From a virus, in IMG/VR virus record IMGVR_UViG_3300026156_000001, positions 1 through 63,261 of that record: 63,261 bases of DNA, one strand, 5' to 3'. The notes under the pieces are model-generated. The model saw nothing but the letters and a program-made list of their open reading frames with translations. It was not told the DNA's origin and searched no databases. Position numbers and translations under genes: made by a program. Below, piece by piece: positions 36,701 to 46,454 of this stretch (within the stretch, counting starts at the first letter, position 1; every line of letters starts with the position of its first letter).

Positions 36701-39700
36701 TTGAGATAAATTTTGATTTAGAATCTTCTACAGACGCATACAAAAGATATATGAATTTAGATGATTCTAAAGAATCTTTTGAAGCACTTGATAAATTAGA
36801 AGATAAGGTTTTAACAAATGAGCAAATCAGTATAATAAAAAAATATTTAAAACAAAAAGGAGATGTTAAAAAACAACTTAAAACCAACAAAACAACAAGT
36901 AGAGGTGTACAACAACTTGATGAGACTACTCAAAGAAGCGAGAGAAGAAATGAAGGAAAAGAAGAAAACAAAGGAGTAGAGAAAGTAGCTGGAACATCGG
37001 GTACTAAGACAAAAAATATAAAAGGTTTATATGATGTAAACCGAAAGATATTTAATCTAAATAGAGTTCAAGCATTAGCATCATCCGTTATTCAAGATAG
37101 AATGATTGGACAGATGGCTAAACGCGCAGGTATTTCTAAAGAAAAAATGTATGATAAGATTGAGTTTAAGAAAGGGGATAAAAACACTTTAAAAGATTTA
37201 CCAAAAGGTATTAAGTTTCAAATAGACGCTTTTCATGGAAGTCCTTATCAGTTTGATAAGTTCCAATTATCTAAAATAGGCACAGGAGAAGGTTTACAAG
37301 CATTTGGGTGGGGTTTGTACTTTACTGATTTAGAATCCATTGCAAGACATTATGCAAATGTTTTGTCAGAATACTCATTTTATATAAACGGTAAAAACGT
37401 AGATAATGTTAAGAAAGAATATCCATCTATTTATGTTGTTGGATTTGATTTACTTGGAGCAAAATCAAAACAAGATGCAATAAATGCAGTCAAAAACAGC
37501 AAGATAGCATCTAATAAACAAAAATCAAAAGCTATTGAATTATTAAACTCATTAGAGAGTTTTAGTTCCAAAAAAGATAGTCGGTTTTTATATGAAGTAA
37601 CCCTTTTTAAAGGTAAAACACCTGACCAATACACTTGGTTGGAGTGGGATAAGGAGTTAACAAAAGAACAAAAGCAAAAAATAGCAGAGCAAGCAATTAA
37701 AGAAGGTCTTACCAAAGTTGCTTACACAAATGAAAGTGGAGTGAATGTTTTAAACACTTCAAATAACATAACTGGTGAAACTTATTACAAAGAATTACAA
37801 AAATCTTTTTTACTTGGAAGCGACAAAGAAGTATCTTTATTTCTTTTAAGAGCAGGCATCGATGGCATAAAATACCCTGCCGAAAGCATATCAAGAGGAG
37901 CGACAAGTGATACGGCAAGAGGATTCAACTATGTTGTATTTGATGAAAATGCTGTAAGTATAGAAGAGGTAATCAAGTTTCAAAAGGATGCCGAAAAAAC
38001 TAGAGGTGCTGCTATGGTTAACATGGATGGAACAGCTATCATCTACGCTTTAACAGACCCTAACGTATCTACGCCACTTCACGAAATGGCACACGTTTAC
38101 GAGCATTATTTAAACGAATCAGAAAAAACAGCTATTAAACAATGGGCTAAAACTAAAGAGTGGACTACGGAAACATCAGAGAAATTCGCTAGAGGTTTTG
38201 AAAAATATTTAGCAGATGGTAAAGCACCTACTTCTGATTTAAGAAAAATGTTTGAGAGATTTAAAAAATGGTTAACTGATATTTATAATGGTATTAAAGA
38301 TAGTGAAATAGATCTTAAACTTAATGATGAAATGAAGACCATATACGATAAGATGTTAGGAGGAGATCAAGTAGAAAAACAGTCAGGATTAATAGAAAAA
38401 CAGTCAGGATTAACTAAAACAAAAAAACCAACTAAAAAAACAAAAACTTCTATTGATGAATCGAAAATAGAAGATGTAGATTTTGAAGAAGTCGATGGTA
38501 AAAAAGAAAAACCAAAAGATAAAGTAAGACCCGAAAAAGTTATTCATGAAGAGTATGTAGATAACGACGGTAACGAGTTAATTGCTACCACGACTAAAGA
38601 CGGAACTAAAACTTTCTACTACAAACAAAAAGGTAAATCATTTAGTTTTGGTACAGGTAAAAAGAAAACAGCTACACAACAAGAATTAGTCGATAACGGT
38701 ATTCTTTCAACTTCTACAACCCCTATTAAGTCTTACACTAGTTTGGATGCAGGTAAAGGTAAATCTTTTGAAAACGATTTAAAACAATTACTACAAGATA
38801 GAATTAAAGAGATCAAAACTCAAATAAAAGAAGAGAAGAAAGAATCGAAGAGATCTGTACTAATAGAAGAATTAAACAACAAAAAGAAACAGTTATCATC
38901 TTTAAACAAGGACACGACTAGAACAAACATGAGTCAAGAGTTAGATGAACAACTAGACGAGGTTATTGAAGAAATTAGTAAAAAAGAATCTGAAAAAGAA
39001 ACAAAACTCACTCAATTACAAAAACTTAATAAGTTTATATCTGGGGGTAGAAAAAGGGTATTTGGTTTTGTTAATAAAACCACATTACCTATAGTTTCTG
39101 AAATAGAGTTAATAGGTTCTAAGTTGTCTGAATTACAGATGATTTCAAAAGAGAATGCTAAAAAGTATAAGACCACATATAAAAAAGCATTAGAAAATTA
39201 CATTTTCAAAAGTAAATTAGACAAAGAAACAGCTAAGGTTAATCTAACAGGGATGGTTAAAGACCTAATGACACCTGTTGATAGGAATACAAATTCTAAA
39301 GATGCGTATGACCAACTTAGTAAAGTATCTAAAGATTTAGCCGATACAGTAATCGGACTAAGATCACACATCGATTCCTTCTCTAAAATAGTTACCGAAG
39401 ACCCTGCTTTTGAAAGAATGTCAGAAGAATCTAAACAAAACATATTAGACAATTTAGGGGATTATGTACATCAGACATATCTGTATTTTAAAGAAAAAGA
39501 TTACAACCCCTCAGAAGGTTTAATCAACGAAGCAATACGAGAAGAAGCTAAACAAATAATGATCGATGAAGGTATCGGTTATAAAAAAGCAATAGACAAA
39601 GCTACTAAAACAGTAAACGATTTACTAGAGAAATGGGACGATATTAGAAATCCTAAAAATACTTATTCTAGTATCAACACCTCTACAAACACTTTGTCCA

Positions 39701-41802
39701 TGAGTGATGATTCACTTAAAGCTAAGGTACGGAAAGCTAAAAACAAAAAACTATGGGATCAAGCAGTAAAAGAAGCATCTGAAAAATACCCTAAGTTTAA
39801 GAAAAACCACAAAATGGTTTTAGATGAAGCTATTTCTATTTATGAAGGTTTAGGTGGTTTATTTCAACCAATGCCCGACCATATTAAAAAGTTACTAGGG
39901 GATATTAAATTACCAGAAGATCAGTACTTATCTACAATGATGGCTGTTGGTAAAATGGTTTATAAAGCACAAGCGTTAAAAACAATAAACGATAGATTTT
40001 TTGGTGAGTTTATATTCAATGAAAAACCTACAAAAAACGCTAAAGAATACGTTCAGGTAAATGATAAATCTAGTCCGCTGCACGGTAAGTGGGTTAATGA
40101 GTTTATAGCTAAGGAGTTTGAACAAGAGCCTATCTATAAAGCTAATACTACAGTAGGTCAAATTTACTTCAATGCTTTGACAGCAATGCGTAAGTCTAAA
40201 ATCCTACCTACTTCGAGTACATGGTTTAAAAACATAACTGGTTTAGCTGTATTTGGTCAAATATTGAATGGTAACTTTATTCTTTTAGAAGACCCTAAGG
40301 CATTTTTTCAATCTGTTGCAGGTAGAGGTAAGATGATGTTTACTGGAAACAGAACCGATTTCACAAAACAAATATTTGCAGACGCAGCAGAAGCAGGTGT
40401 ATTATCTACAGATATAAACCTAATTACTATGGGTTATATAGATGATATGTACAAACAAATGAGTTTAGGGAATGAATCAGCAGCAATAAATAAATTCGAT
40501 AAACTACAGAAAACAATTAGAAGAGGAGCTGGAAAGTTAGATAAAGAACTCGGTCAGAGATATGCACAAGTAGATGATTATGGTAAAGCTATGGCTGTTT
40601 ACGCACAAAAAGGATCAATGGCTAAAAAACTATATGGTAAAGAATATAAGGATTTAACAGAAACAGAAAGGATCGATGTACTACGTCAAACAGGAAACGA
40701 TGTTAAGTTAGGAAACCCTACTTTTTCAAGATTACCTAGTTGGTTTAAAGACGTAGCTAGATTCCCTACAGGTGATTACGTTTCTTTTCAAATAGAAGCT
40801 ACTAGATCGTTTGTAGGTGCTATTGCGATAGCGTACAATGATATTAAAACAGTTTCTACAGGTGTTGATTTTAGAGGGAATAAGATCAACGATGTTCAGA
40901 GAAAAGCCTATTTAAAATCTTTCGGTAAAAGGTCAGCAGGAATTAGTCTAATTGTAGGGTTCAATTTACTACTGAAACATAGCATAGAATCTATTTATAG
41001 ATATTTTTCTGATGACGACGAAGAGGAAATAATATTGAAAAAAGAAGCCGTTAACCTAAGACCTTTTTGGGTTGATGATAATCTGATTATAGAAAATATA
41101 GATGAGAAAGGTAATGCTAAATTCATAGATTATTCTGGTCAAGACCCTTACGCTAAAACAATAGGTATGATGCATTTGGATTATAGTAGTGTCAAAGGAT
41201 TATTTGAGCCAAATATGCTAATAAGTTTAATACGTGAAGCGTATGGAGGTAAAACAGATTTTGGTCAGCAATTATACACTAAAGAAGAACACCCTTTCTT
41301 TAAATTTTTAAAAGGAGTAAAACATATATTGGTAGGAGGTTACACCCCTCCACAAGCAGTATCTATGATATACGGTGCTAAAAAAGCGAAAAAAGAAGAT
41401 GAGAATTGGGGGTCTGTTGGGGATTGGTCAAGATTAGCGGCGAGTAGAGCGGCTTTTAGAAAGTATGACTTTAATATCTACGCAAGCGCAACTAGTTTGG
41501 TATGGGATGTTACAGATGATGATTCTGCACCAAAATTAGGGTATAGTAAAAATGAAAGCCAAATGATATTTAGAATACAGAATATTAAAAAGGTAAGGGA
41601 TGCGGTTAACGTACTCAATATGCACTACTATAAGAACAAAAATAAAAATACCAACGAAGGTGTTTCTAAATTTCAGAATGCCTTAGTTAGAAATTTTAGC
41701 TCATGGGAGAGAAACAATTTAATCAGTGTTTCAGAAGAGGAGTTTATAAGACAAGTTGAAGACCTAAAAAAGAATCCACAAAAAGCAATAAAACAAAAAT
41801 AA
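33748..41802 (+). CDS. Giant polyvalent virion protein with ART and zincin domains, 2684 aa
   Basis: Multidomain protein, likely packaged and delivered with the DNA. In order: two 30-residue N-terminal repeats (LYNVVSETKLYSKSFDEF, residues ~5-35 and ~35-65); a segment with possible membrane-active character (about 490-570); an ADP-ribosyltransferase of the polyvalent type (FHGSPYQFDKF...GTGEGLQAFGWGLYF near residues 1158-1200, ending near 1405 with NYVVFDENAVSIEE); a zincin with HEMAH near residue 1443; long Lys/Glu-rich helical linkers; and a C-terminal large polyvalent-protein-associated domain (about 2145-2500). Such proteins are thought to shield or reprogram the incoming genome's surroundings. 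Roles of the enzymes here are inference. Confidence 0.75.
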   Translation: MDEFEKLYNVVSETKLYSKSFDEFKEKYSNEENINKLYNVVSETKLYSKSFDEFKDKYFNQQSLTPPVSKKAQAVPSGGSESVSANITSSSESVDPNNAIKLQERATKEIIQEYEKQGVKNYNITPEEVNERATVIQLKDQTTPVFDRNSLNLPDKDYQGLAAYEATQKPDYEKFTVEKQKKNFEELANRDTFKYKKSIINEPIDYENTVLNFTDQQKEDIGVQKPETVSKIYGGDLDQYGIDFEDFNGYIEGGNNRIKKLYKDGYFTDDTTDFFKSESDEKLIREVAKNNTLSGYVKDRVDYLNGKYLGLINTNNLEGARKVEDEIKKITKGYQQYVNDKLPTYKKAIDDKLVKEYDEYKNQKTLGGIKKERGITDLHKKLGDITFGNFFGGIGKATSNITSFALDLVGSEGEAEYQRMIQETNDELDHNSLTYGVVSGKKVNHKGKNLIVSSKGRIIDTDESKDITSIADKIGIDRDTVLEKAKQSEEEGTTYSLMGLISMGASTLGDLAVQLATTKGLLGGANKVSKLKALGTSMAVQSGMVTSSVYEDTLSQLRKANINDEKAIGEALDLSFNAGLLTAGLSIISPDTKALGVSLKGVDKKFSKELAESYVKFGKEGFKRTFAKKAAEKGIDLTSEGGKQVLEELGENIGQKKLNEGVNEEVGKDVLDTKITKGEIIETGLLSFSTIGLVTALNSKSPSINKDRFGMLEYFAQDVETSKEFINNFKEEGAISESSANDIIKDIETYAKYSNKIPEDTPIEKLDPLLKAVDKRNELELKKKNQDKAFHKEINEEIEKVDEEIAEIRSSKVDEEITKDQETDVDNKTEDVLSDQEYEKMLDDYNTAVEIGAIDESAITELELADRRNAEEGELLQEELELLDSTEKQTGDKYAFIHKNLRGIRSQDYGGIAGDNNLRKDNKSFNILYANKKAIPLDGQAQVMSQKFGDEITPQDIIDYVEDRERNPEKYKTSKDKRKKLEKAIEINFDLESSTDAYKRYMNLDDSKESFEALDKLEDKVLTNEQISIIKKYLKQKGDVKKQLKTNKTTSRGVQQLDETTQRSERRNEGKEENKGVEKVAGTSGTKTKNIKGLYDVNRKIFNLNRVQALASSVIQDRMIGQMAKRAGISKEKMYDKIEFKKGDKNTLKDLPKGIKFQIDAFHGSPYQFDKFQLSKIGTGEGLQAFGWGLYFTDLESIARHYANVLSEYSFYINGKNVDNVKKEYPSIYVVGFDLLGAKSKQDAINAVKNSKIASNKQKSKAIELLNSLESFSSKKDSRFLYEVTLFKGKTPDQYTWLEWDKELTKEQKQKIAEQAIKEGLTKVAYTNESGVNVLNTSNNITGETYYKELQKSFLLGSDKEVSLFLLRAGIDGIKYPAESISRGATSDTARGFNYVVFDENAVSIEEVIKFQKDAEKTRGAAMVNMDGTAIIYALTDPNVSTPLHEMAHVYEHYLNESEKTAIKQWAKTKEWTTETSEKFARGFEKYLADGKAPTSDLRKMFERFKKWLTDIYNGIKDSEIDLKLNDEMKTIYDKMLGGDQVEKQSGLIEKQSGLTKTKKPTKKTKTSIDESKIEDVDFEEVDGKKEKPKDKVRPEKVIHEEYVDNDGNELIATTTKDGTKTFYYKQKGKSFSFGTGKKKTATQQELVDNGILSTSTTPIKSYTSLDAGKGKSFENDLKQLLQDRIKEIKTQIKEEKKESKRSVLIEELNNKKKQLSSLNKDTTRTNMSQELDEQLDEVIEEISKKESEKETKLTQLQKLNKFISGGRKRVFGFVNKTTLPIVSEIELIGSKLSELQMISKENAKKYKTTYKKALENYIFKSKLDKETAKVNLTGMVKDLMTPVDRNTNSKDAYDQLSKVSKDLADTVIGLRSHIDSFSKIVTEDPAFERMSEESKQNILDNLGDYVHQTYLYFKEKDYNPSEGLINEAIREEAKQIMIDEGIGYKKAIDKATKTVNDLLEKWDDIRNPKNTYSSINTSTNTLSMSDDSLKAKVRKAKNKKLWDQAVKEASEKYPKFKKNHKMVLDEAISIYEGLGGLFQPMPDHIKKLLGDIKLPEDQYLSTMMAVGKMVYKAQALKTINDRFFGEFIFNEKPTKNAKEYVQVNDKSSPLHGKWVNEFIAKEFEQEPIYKANTTVGQIYFNALTAMRKSKILPTSSTWFKNITGLAVFGQILNGNFILLEDPKAFFQSVAGRGKMMFTGNRTDFTKQIFADAAEAGVLSTDINLITMGYIDDMYKQMSLGNESAAINKFDKLQKTIRRGAGKLDKELGQRYAQVDDYGKAMAVYAQKGSMAKKLYGKEYKDLTETERIDVLRQTGNDVKLGNPTFSRLPSWFKDVARFPTGDYVSFQIEATRSFVGAIAIAYNDIKTVSTGVDFRGNKINDVQRKAYLKSFGKRSAGISLIVGFNLLLKHSIESIYRYFSDDDEEEIILKKEAVNLRPFWVDDNLIIENIDEKGNAKFIDYSGQDPYAKTIGMMHLDYSSVKGLFEPNMLISLIREAYGGKTDFGQQLYTKEEHPFFKFLKGVKHILVGGYTPPQAVSMIYGAKKAKKEDENWGSVGDWSRLAASRAAFRKYDFNIYASATSLVWDVTDDDSAPKLGYSKNESQMIFRIQNIKKVRDAVNVLNMHYYKNKNKNTNEGVSKFQNALVRNFSSWERNNLISVSEEEFIRQVEDLKKNPQKAIKQK
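33763..33914 (+). repeat. Tandem 62-bp perfect repeat (90-bp period) in the polyvalent gene
   Basis: 33763-33824 and 33853-33914 are identical over 62 bp, spaced 90 bp, giving two 30-residue units. Perfect DNA identity implies recent duplication or strong homogenisation. Slipped-strand changes could alter the unit number. Confidence 0.9.
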
Positions 41803-41993
41803 TGCCAACAAAGAAAACACCACCGAGTAAAAAGTACGCTAACGGTACTAAATACACTGATCCAGACGGTAAGACAAGGACTAGAAAGTCATACCCAAAA
41901 GGACACCCTAAACAAAAAGCATATTGTGCTAGGAGTGCTAAACAAAAACAAACAGAGAAAGTAAAGGTTAGACGTAAAGCATGGAAATGTTAA
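41802..41993 (+). CDS. Small basic phage protein ending RRKAWKC, 63 aa
   Basis: Starts at the stop of the giant gene (1-base overlap). It is Lys-rich, with a C-terminal pattern YCARSAKQ...VRRKAWKC that I know from a family of short phage proteins. Highly basic, so nucleic-acid association or virion packing is likely. Cysteines near the end might bind metal or form disulfides. Confidence 0.7.
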   Translation: MPTKKTPPSKKYANGTKYTDPDGKTRTRKSYPKGHPKQKAYCARSAKQKQTEKVKVRRKAWKC

Positions 41994-42004
41994 ATTAATC
42001 AATC

Positions 42005-42109
42005 ATGAAAAAAGCAACACAAAAATCCTGTTGGAAAGGATACGAAAAGAAAGGTACTAAAATAAAATCAGGTAAGAGAGTGAATAACTGTGTTAAAAAG
42101 AAAAAATAG
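42005..42109 (+). CDS. Short basic protein of the CWKGYExxGxK type, 34 aa
   Basis: MKKATQKSCWKGYEKKGTKI and the ending GKRVNNCVKKKK match a short motif, CWKGYe...GkxVxNC, found in many phage and marine-virus proteins. Too short for detection in standard gene calls. It directly follows the RRKAWKC gene and ends just before the exported-protein promoter. Confidence 0.6.
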   Translation: MKKATQKSCWKGYEKKGTKIKSGKRVNNCVKKKK

Positions 42110-42112
42110 TTT

Positions 42113-42120
42113 TATATTTG
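42113..42120 (+). promoter_or_regulatory. Promoter of the exported small protein
   Basis: TATATTTG, exact TAnnTTTG, 23 bp before the ATG at 42144. It confirms the inner ATG, because the longer frame would start upstream of the promoter. Confidence 0.65.
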
Positions 42121-42143
42121 TTGTTAATTCAAAATTCAATATT

Positions 42144-42398
42144 ATGAAAAAACTATTATTTATCGGATTACTAACACTAGGAATCTCAACATCGGTACAA
42201 GCACAATCACATAAAATGAAGATGTATTGTACAGGTTTTACAACAGGGTTTTATGATGGTTTTTGCTATACACAAGCACCATGTTATGAGCCAGTAGTTC
42301 CTGTATGTCCTACACCACATCGTCCAGATTTTACTTACATGGATGGATATCAAAGAGGTTTTACGCAAGGTAGAACAAAAGCTATTTATACGTTTTAA
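42144..42398 (+). CDS. Exported Cys-rich small protein with signal peptide, 84 aa
   Basis: MKKLLFIGLLTLGISTSVQA is a textbook signal peptide with cleavage expected after Ala 20. The mature ~64 residues carry four Cys and two related Gly/Phe-rich segments (TGFTTGFYDGFCY and DGYQRGFTQGRTK). It has its own promoter and is followed by the promoter of the structured RNA. An envelope protein made from a separate unit at the end of the late region suggests a superinfection-exclusion or lysis-related role, but there is no homologue I can name. Confidence 0.7.
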   Translation: MKKLLFIGLLTLGISTSVQAQSHKMKMYCTGFTTGFYDGFCYTQAPCYEPVVPVCPTPHRPDFTYMDGYQRGFTQGRTKAIYTF

Positions 42399-42403
42399 TT
42401 TTG

Positions 42404-42411
42404 TATCTTTG
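42404..42411 (+). promoter_or_regulatory. Promoter of the structured RNA
   Basis: TATCTTTG, exact TAnnTTTG. Transcription would start near 42418, a few bases before the first helix (42422). It overlaps nothing coding. Confidence 0.65.
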
Positions 42412-42417
42412 ATTTAA

Positions 42418-42760
42418 CAGTACCTACTATGCCTCTGATCCGTAATAAACAAGCATACTAGAGTAGGTCTTTTAAGGTAATCGATCTTTACGGGGAGAGA
42501 TAAAACCTTTCAAGTTAGGTGAGAAGACGTTCAAGCAAACCTTGATAAATTTTTTAAATAGAAATTAAATAGTTAATTAGCAGGTCAATATTACATTAAA
42601 AATGTATAACTAGCTATAGCAAGGAGAAATGATGTTGACCAACAACCTTGTGTGCGTCCTGAGTTGGAAGACTATTTTTTATATAGGTTTTTATAGGTCT
42701 TATAACTCGCACCAAGCGGGGGTTTCCAGTATTGGAACGGGACTTATAAGAACTTTTTTT
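42418..42760 (+). ncRNA. Unrecognised structured RNA with own promoter and U-run, ~340 nt
   Basis: No plausible gene. Helices seen by eye: 42422-42428/42462-42468 (7 bp) continuing as 42429-42432/42453-42456; 42474-42478/42505-42509 enclosing 42484-42487/42498-42501; 42583-42588/42635-42640 with two inner hairpins (42593-42596/42602-42605 and around 42610-42619); and a three-way junction closed by 42699-42705/42744-42750 with hairpins 42706-42710/42716-42720 and 42724-42728/42733-42737. A run of T at 42754-42760 follows, as in a terminator. It does not match tRNA, tmRNA, RNase P RNA or a self-splicing intron core that I can identify. It lies end-to-end with the LeuRS gene. Confidence 0.55.
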
Positions 42761-42769
42761 ATTTATGAC

Positions 42770-44020
42770 TTATTTAGTTATAATGTTCGGCATATATATC
42801 TCTAGTAATTTATAGAGTTTGTCTTTAAGTTCGATCTTTAGTTTTTTAGATCTATTTTGTTTTAATAAGATCATAAAGGAGCTAACTACTTTGTTGAATT
42901 TGAAAGACTCTGTATAAGAAAAAATCATTTTTTCAAAACTATCATAATCAATAGAATCTTCACCAGTTTCTGTAAGCCAATTGTTCCAACCCCTGATAAA
43001 TCTTTCAATACCTTTTATGTTTTTATCACTCCAACTCCCACCATCAAAATAATGTCCTATGAACATTAAATAGAATCGGACTACATCACTATCGTAGTTA
43101 TCAAGACTGACAACATTTCCTTTACTCTTACTCATTTTTTCACCATTGTTTAAAATCATCCCTTGATGAATTACTTTTTTAAATGGTTCTTCAAAATCTA
43201 TAAAACCAATATCGTTAAGAAACATAGTTATAAACCTTGAATAAATTAAGTGCATACAAGCGTGTTCTTTTCCACCAACGTATAAGTCAACAGGCTTAGG
43301 TTTAATTCCTTTTTTTAAGCAGTAAATAATAGTATAAATACTACTATCTACAAAAGTATCCATTGTATCATTTTCACCATCCAAAGGTATTTTACAACCC
43401 CAATTTCTTTGCCGACTAACGCACCAATCGTGTTGATTTTCTAACCAGTTTCTTTGAGCGTTAATGGTGCTTTTGGGGTAATCGATGGTATCAAGATTTT
43501 TAATCAATCTTTCTTTATAATCTGTTATTTTAAAATACCATTGATTAAGTGTTTTTTTAGTAGTAATATTTCCGCATCTCTCACATCTTTTTTCTTTGAT
43601 TTGTTCACGAGCCAAAACAGTATCGCACTCATTACAAAAATCTACTTCTGCATTTTTTTTGTACGCTAATCCATTTTTATAAAGTTGGGTAAAAAGCCAT
43701 TTTGAATGTTTTTGATAATCCTCATCGGAAGTGATAAGTAATTCTTCAAATTCAGTATTCATTTGTCTTATCTGAACTCTAAATTTATCAATGTTTTCAT
43801 AAGTAACATCTTTAGGATTTCTCCCTACTTTCTTCGCATAATTTTCAGCAGGTAATCCAAAAGAATCATACCCAAAAGGCTGGAAAACTTCATTACCTAT
43901 AAATCTTTGGTATCTACAATAACTATCTATTAACGCATAGTTATACCAATGTCCACAATGTAATCCGTTACCAGACGGATAAGGGAACATCGCTGTTATG
44001 TATTTATAATCCTTATTCAT
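42770..44020 (-). CDS. Leucyl-tRNA synthetase without editing domain, 416 aa
   Basis: Class I synthetase core of LeuRS. The HIGH motif appears as HCGH (residues 21-24) and KMSKS is intact (295-299). Four Cys (129, 132, 146, 149) form a zinc site, and WCVSRQRNWG, TFVDSSIY and YVGGKEHACMHLIYSR follow the LeuRS order. The whole CP1 editing domain (~180 residues) that normally separates QRNWL from the SRQRxWG motif is absent: residues 191-201 join directly. The anticodon-binding end is also short and the C-terminal domain is missing. Normal LeuRS is about 860 residues. The active-site motifs argue for an enzyme still able to activate leucine; its acceptor is uncertain. Confidence 0.85.
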   Translation of the reverse strand: MNKDYKYITAMFPYPSGNGLHCGHWYNYALIDSYCRYQRFIGNEVFQPFGYDSFGLPAENYAKKVGRNPKDVTYENIDKFRVQIRQMNTEFEELLITSDEDYQKHSKWLFTQLYKNGLAYKKNAEVDFCNECDTVLAREQIKEKRCERCGNITTKKTLNQWYFKITDYKERLIKNLDTIDYPKSTINAQRNWLENQHDWCVSRQRNWGCKIPLDGENDTMDTFVDSSIYTIIYCLKKGIKPKPVDLYVGGKEHACMHLIYSRFITMFLNDIGFIDFEEPFKKVIHQGMILNNGEKMSKSKGNVVSLDNYDSDVVRFYLMFIGHYFDGGSWSDKNIKGIERFIRGWNNWLTETGEDSIDYDSFEKMIFSYTESFKFNKVVSSFMILLKQNRSKKLKIELKDKLYKLLEIYMPNIITK

Positions 44021-44023
44021 AAC

Positions 44024-44662
44024 TCATATTATATTCAATTTCAAAAACACTTCGTAATGATCACTAATTTCTTTAGCTGTATCATCAACCATTTTAACAA
44101 CTTCTTTAATTTTCTTTTTAGTAATCTTCTTGTCAATTGATAAGAACTTATCACCTAAAACCAACTTCTCTCTTTTAAAAAGATTCCCTTTCCTTTCTAT
44201 TAATATAACAGATGCTTTCTTGGGTAATACACCCAACTCTTGTTCTAAAGCAGCAGCGTAGATATATAGTTGAGAATACTCCTCAGAAATATAAACATCT
44301 TCTTTATTCATGTCTCCTGTTTTGTAGTCGATAATCTTTTCGATCTTACCATCTTTTGAGGTGTTGGTATCGATATAACCGATCACGTAGAAGTCTTTAC
44401 GGATGAGTCTCACCTCTCTTTCAAAAACATCATGGCGAGGGATACTCCTAAGTAACTCTTGTTCTTTATCGGAAAAGGTACTAAAGTCATTCTTCTCTAA
44501 TGCTTCTCCAATACGTTTACCAAACTCTGTATAACCATTACCTTCAAACTTTTCTTTGAGGAAATATTGCCTAATGTAGTCTCTACGATTCTTTAGAAAA
44601 CTACTTATTTGTGAGTAGGATAGGTATTGATTACCCTGTTTATCTTTTTTTGGGAGGATCAT
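44024..44662 (-). CDS. PD-(D/E)XK exonuclease (RecB/Cas4-like), 212 aa
   Basis: Nuclease core around GYIDTN...IIDYKTGD (about residues 94-118) gives the D...D/ExK pattern, with a following Gln/Tyr motif (EYSQLYIYAAAL) as in RecB-type nucleases. Starts with SYSQISSFLKNRRDY, common in this family. It is 3 bases upstream of LeuRS, so both are probably on one message. Role: recombination, replication, or host DNA degradation. Confidence 0.8.
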   Translation of the reverse strand: MILPKKDKQGNQYLSYSQISSFLKNRRDYIRQYFLKEKFEGNGYTEFGKRIGEALEKNDFSTFSDKEQELLRSIPRHDVFEREVRLIRKDFYVIGYIDTNTSKDGKIEKIIDYKTGDMNKEDVYISEEYSQLYIYAAALEQELGVLPKKASVILIERKGNLFKREKLVLGDKFLSIDKKITKKKIKEVVKMVDDTAKEISDHYEVFLKLNII

Positions 44663-44714
44663 TATGATGTTTTAACAAGTTATTCATTATGGATTAACTA
44701 TTACAGTTTATATG

Positions 44715-44762
44715 TAATTAGATTGTAAGTTATTGGTAACTAAGCATTGTCGTTTTATTAAG
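44715..44762 (-). repeat. Upstream repeat cassette, copy A
   Basis: Similar over ~47 bp to 54545-54591. Minus strand begins CTTAATAAAACGA and continues with AATAACTTA and CTAATTA. Both copies lie just upstream of minus-strand genes, so they are probably regulatory. Confidence 0.5.
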
Positions 44763-44778
44763 GGGGTTGTGTGTAATG

Positions 44779-44952
44779 CTACTTATCTCGCCAAGTCCAT
44801 CCTAAACACCATTTGCAAAACAATCGGTTTATTAACTTAGGTTTTTTTGTAAAAGCAAATTCAATAGTATTTACTTTTGTTCCTGTAATTTCGTAACTAC
44901 CTACAACTTTAGGTGTTTTAATTTGATTTGATATAAATGTGTTATTTTCCAT
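44779..44952 (-). CDS. Hypothetical protein with C-terminal CxxC, 57 aa
   Basis: MENNTFISNQIKTPKVVGS... with a basic middle and the end LFCKWCLGWTWRDK, whose CKWC could bind zinc. I chose this ATG instead of the frame start at 45021 because the longer version would overlap RtcB by ~50 bases. Function unknown. Confidence 0.5.
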   Translation of the reverse strand: MENNTFISNQIKTPKVVGSYEITGTKVNTIEFAFTKKPKLINRLFCKWCLGWTWRDK

Positions 44953-44968
44953 TTTAATTAAGTTTGTG

Positions 44969-46372
<1,404 letters not shown>

Positions 46373-46454
46373 AAAATTAATAGCCTTATGATTCTTAGTT
46401 TTTTAATTGATTAGTTCATTACTTAGGCTACTAATCTTAGCCAAACCGTTAACA

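Noticed and set aside
42420-42550. Group I intron core near ACGGGGAG
   Set aside because: The required P7 and catalytic-core pairings could not be found, and no split gene flanks it.
42630-42810. Small ORF starting near 42630 after an AAGGAG-like sequence in the structured RNA region
   Set aside because: It runs antisense into LeuRS, has no family likeness, and the host group rarely uses Shine-Dalgarno sequences; RNA structure explains the region better.
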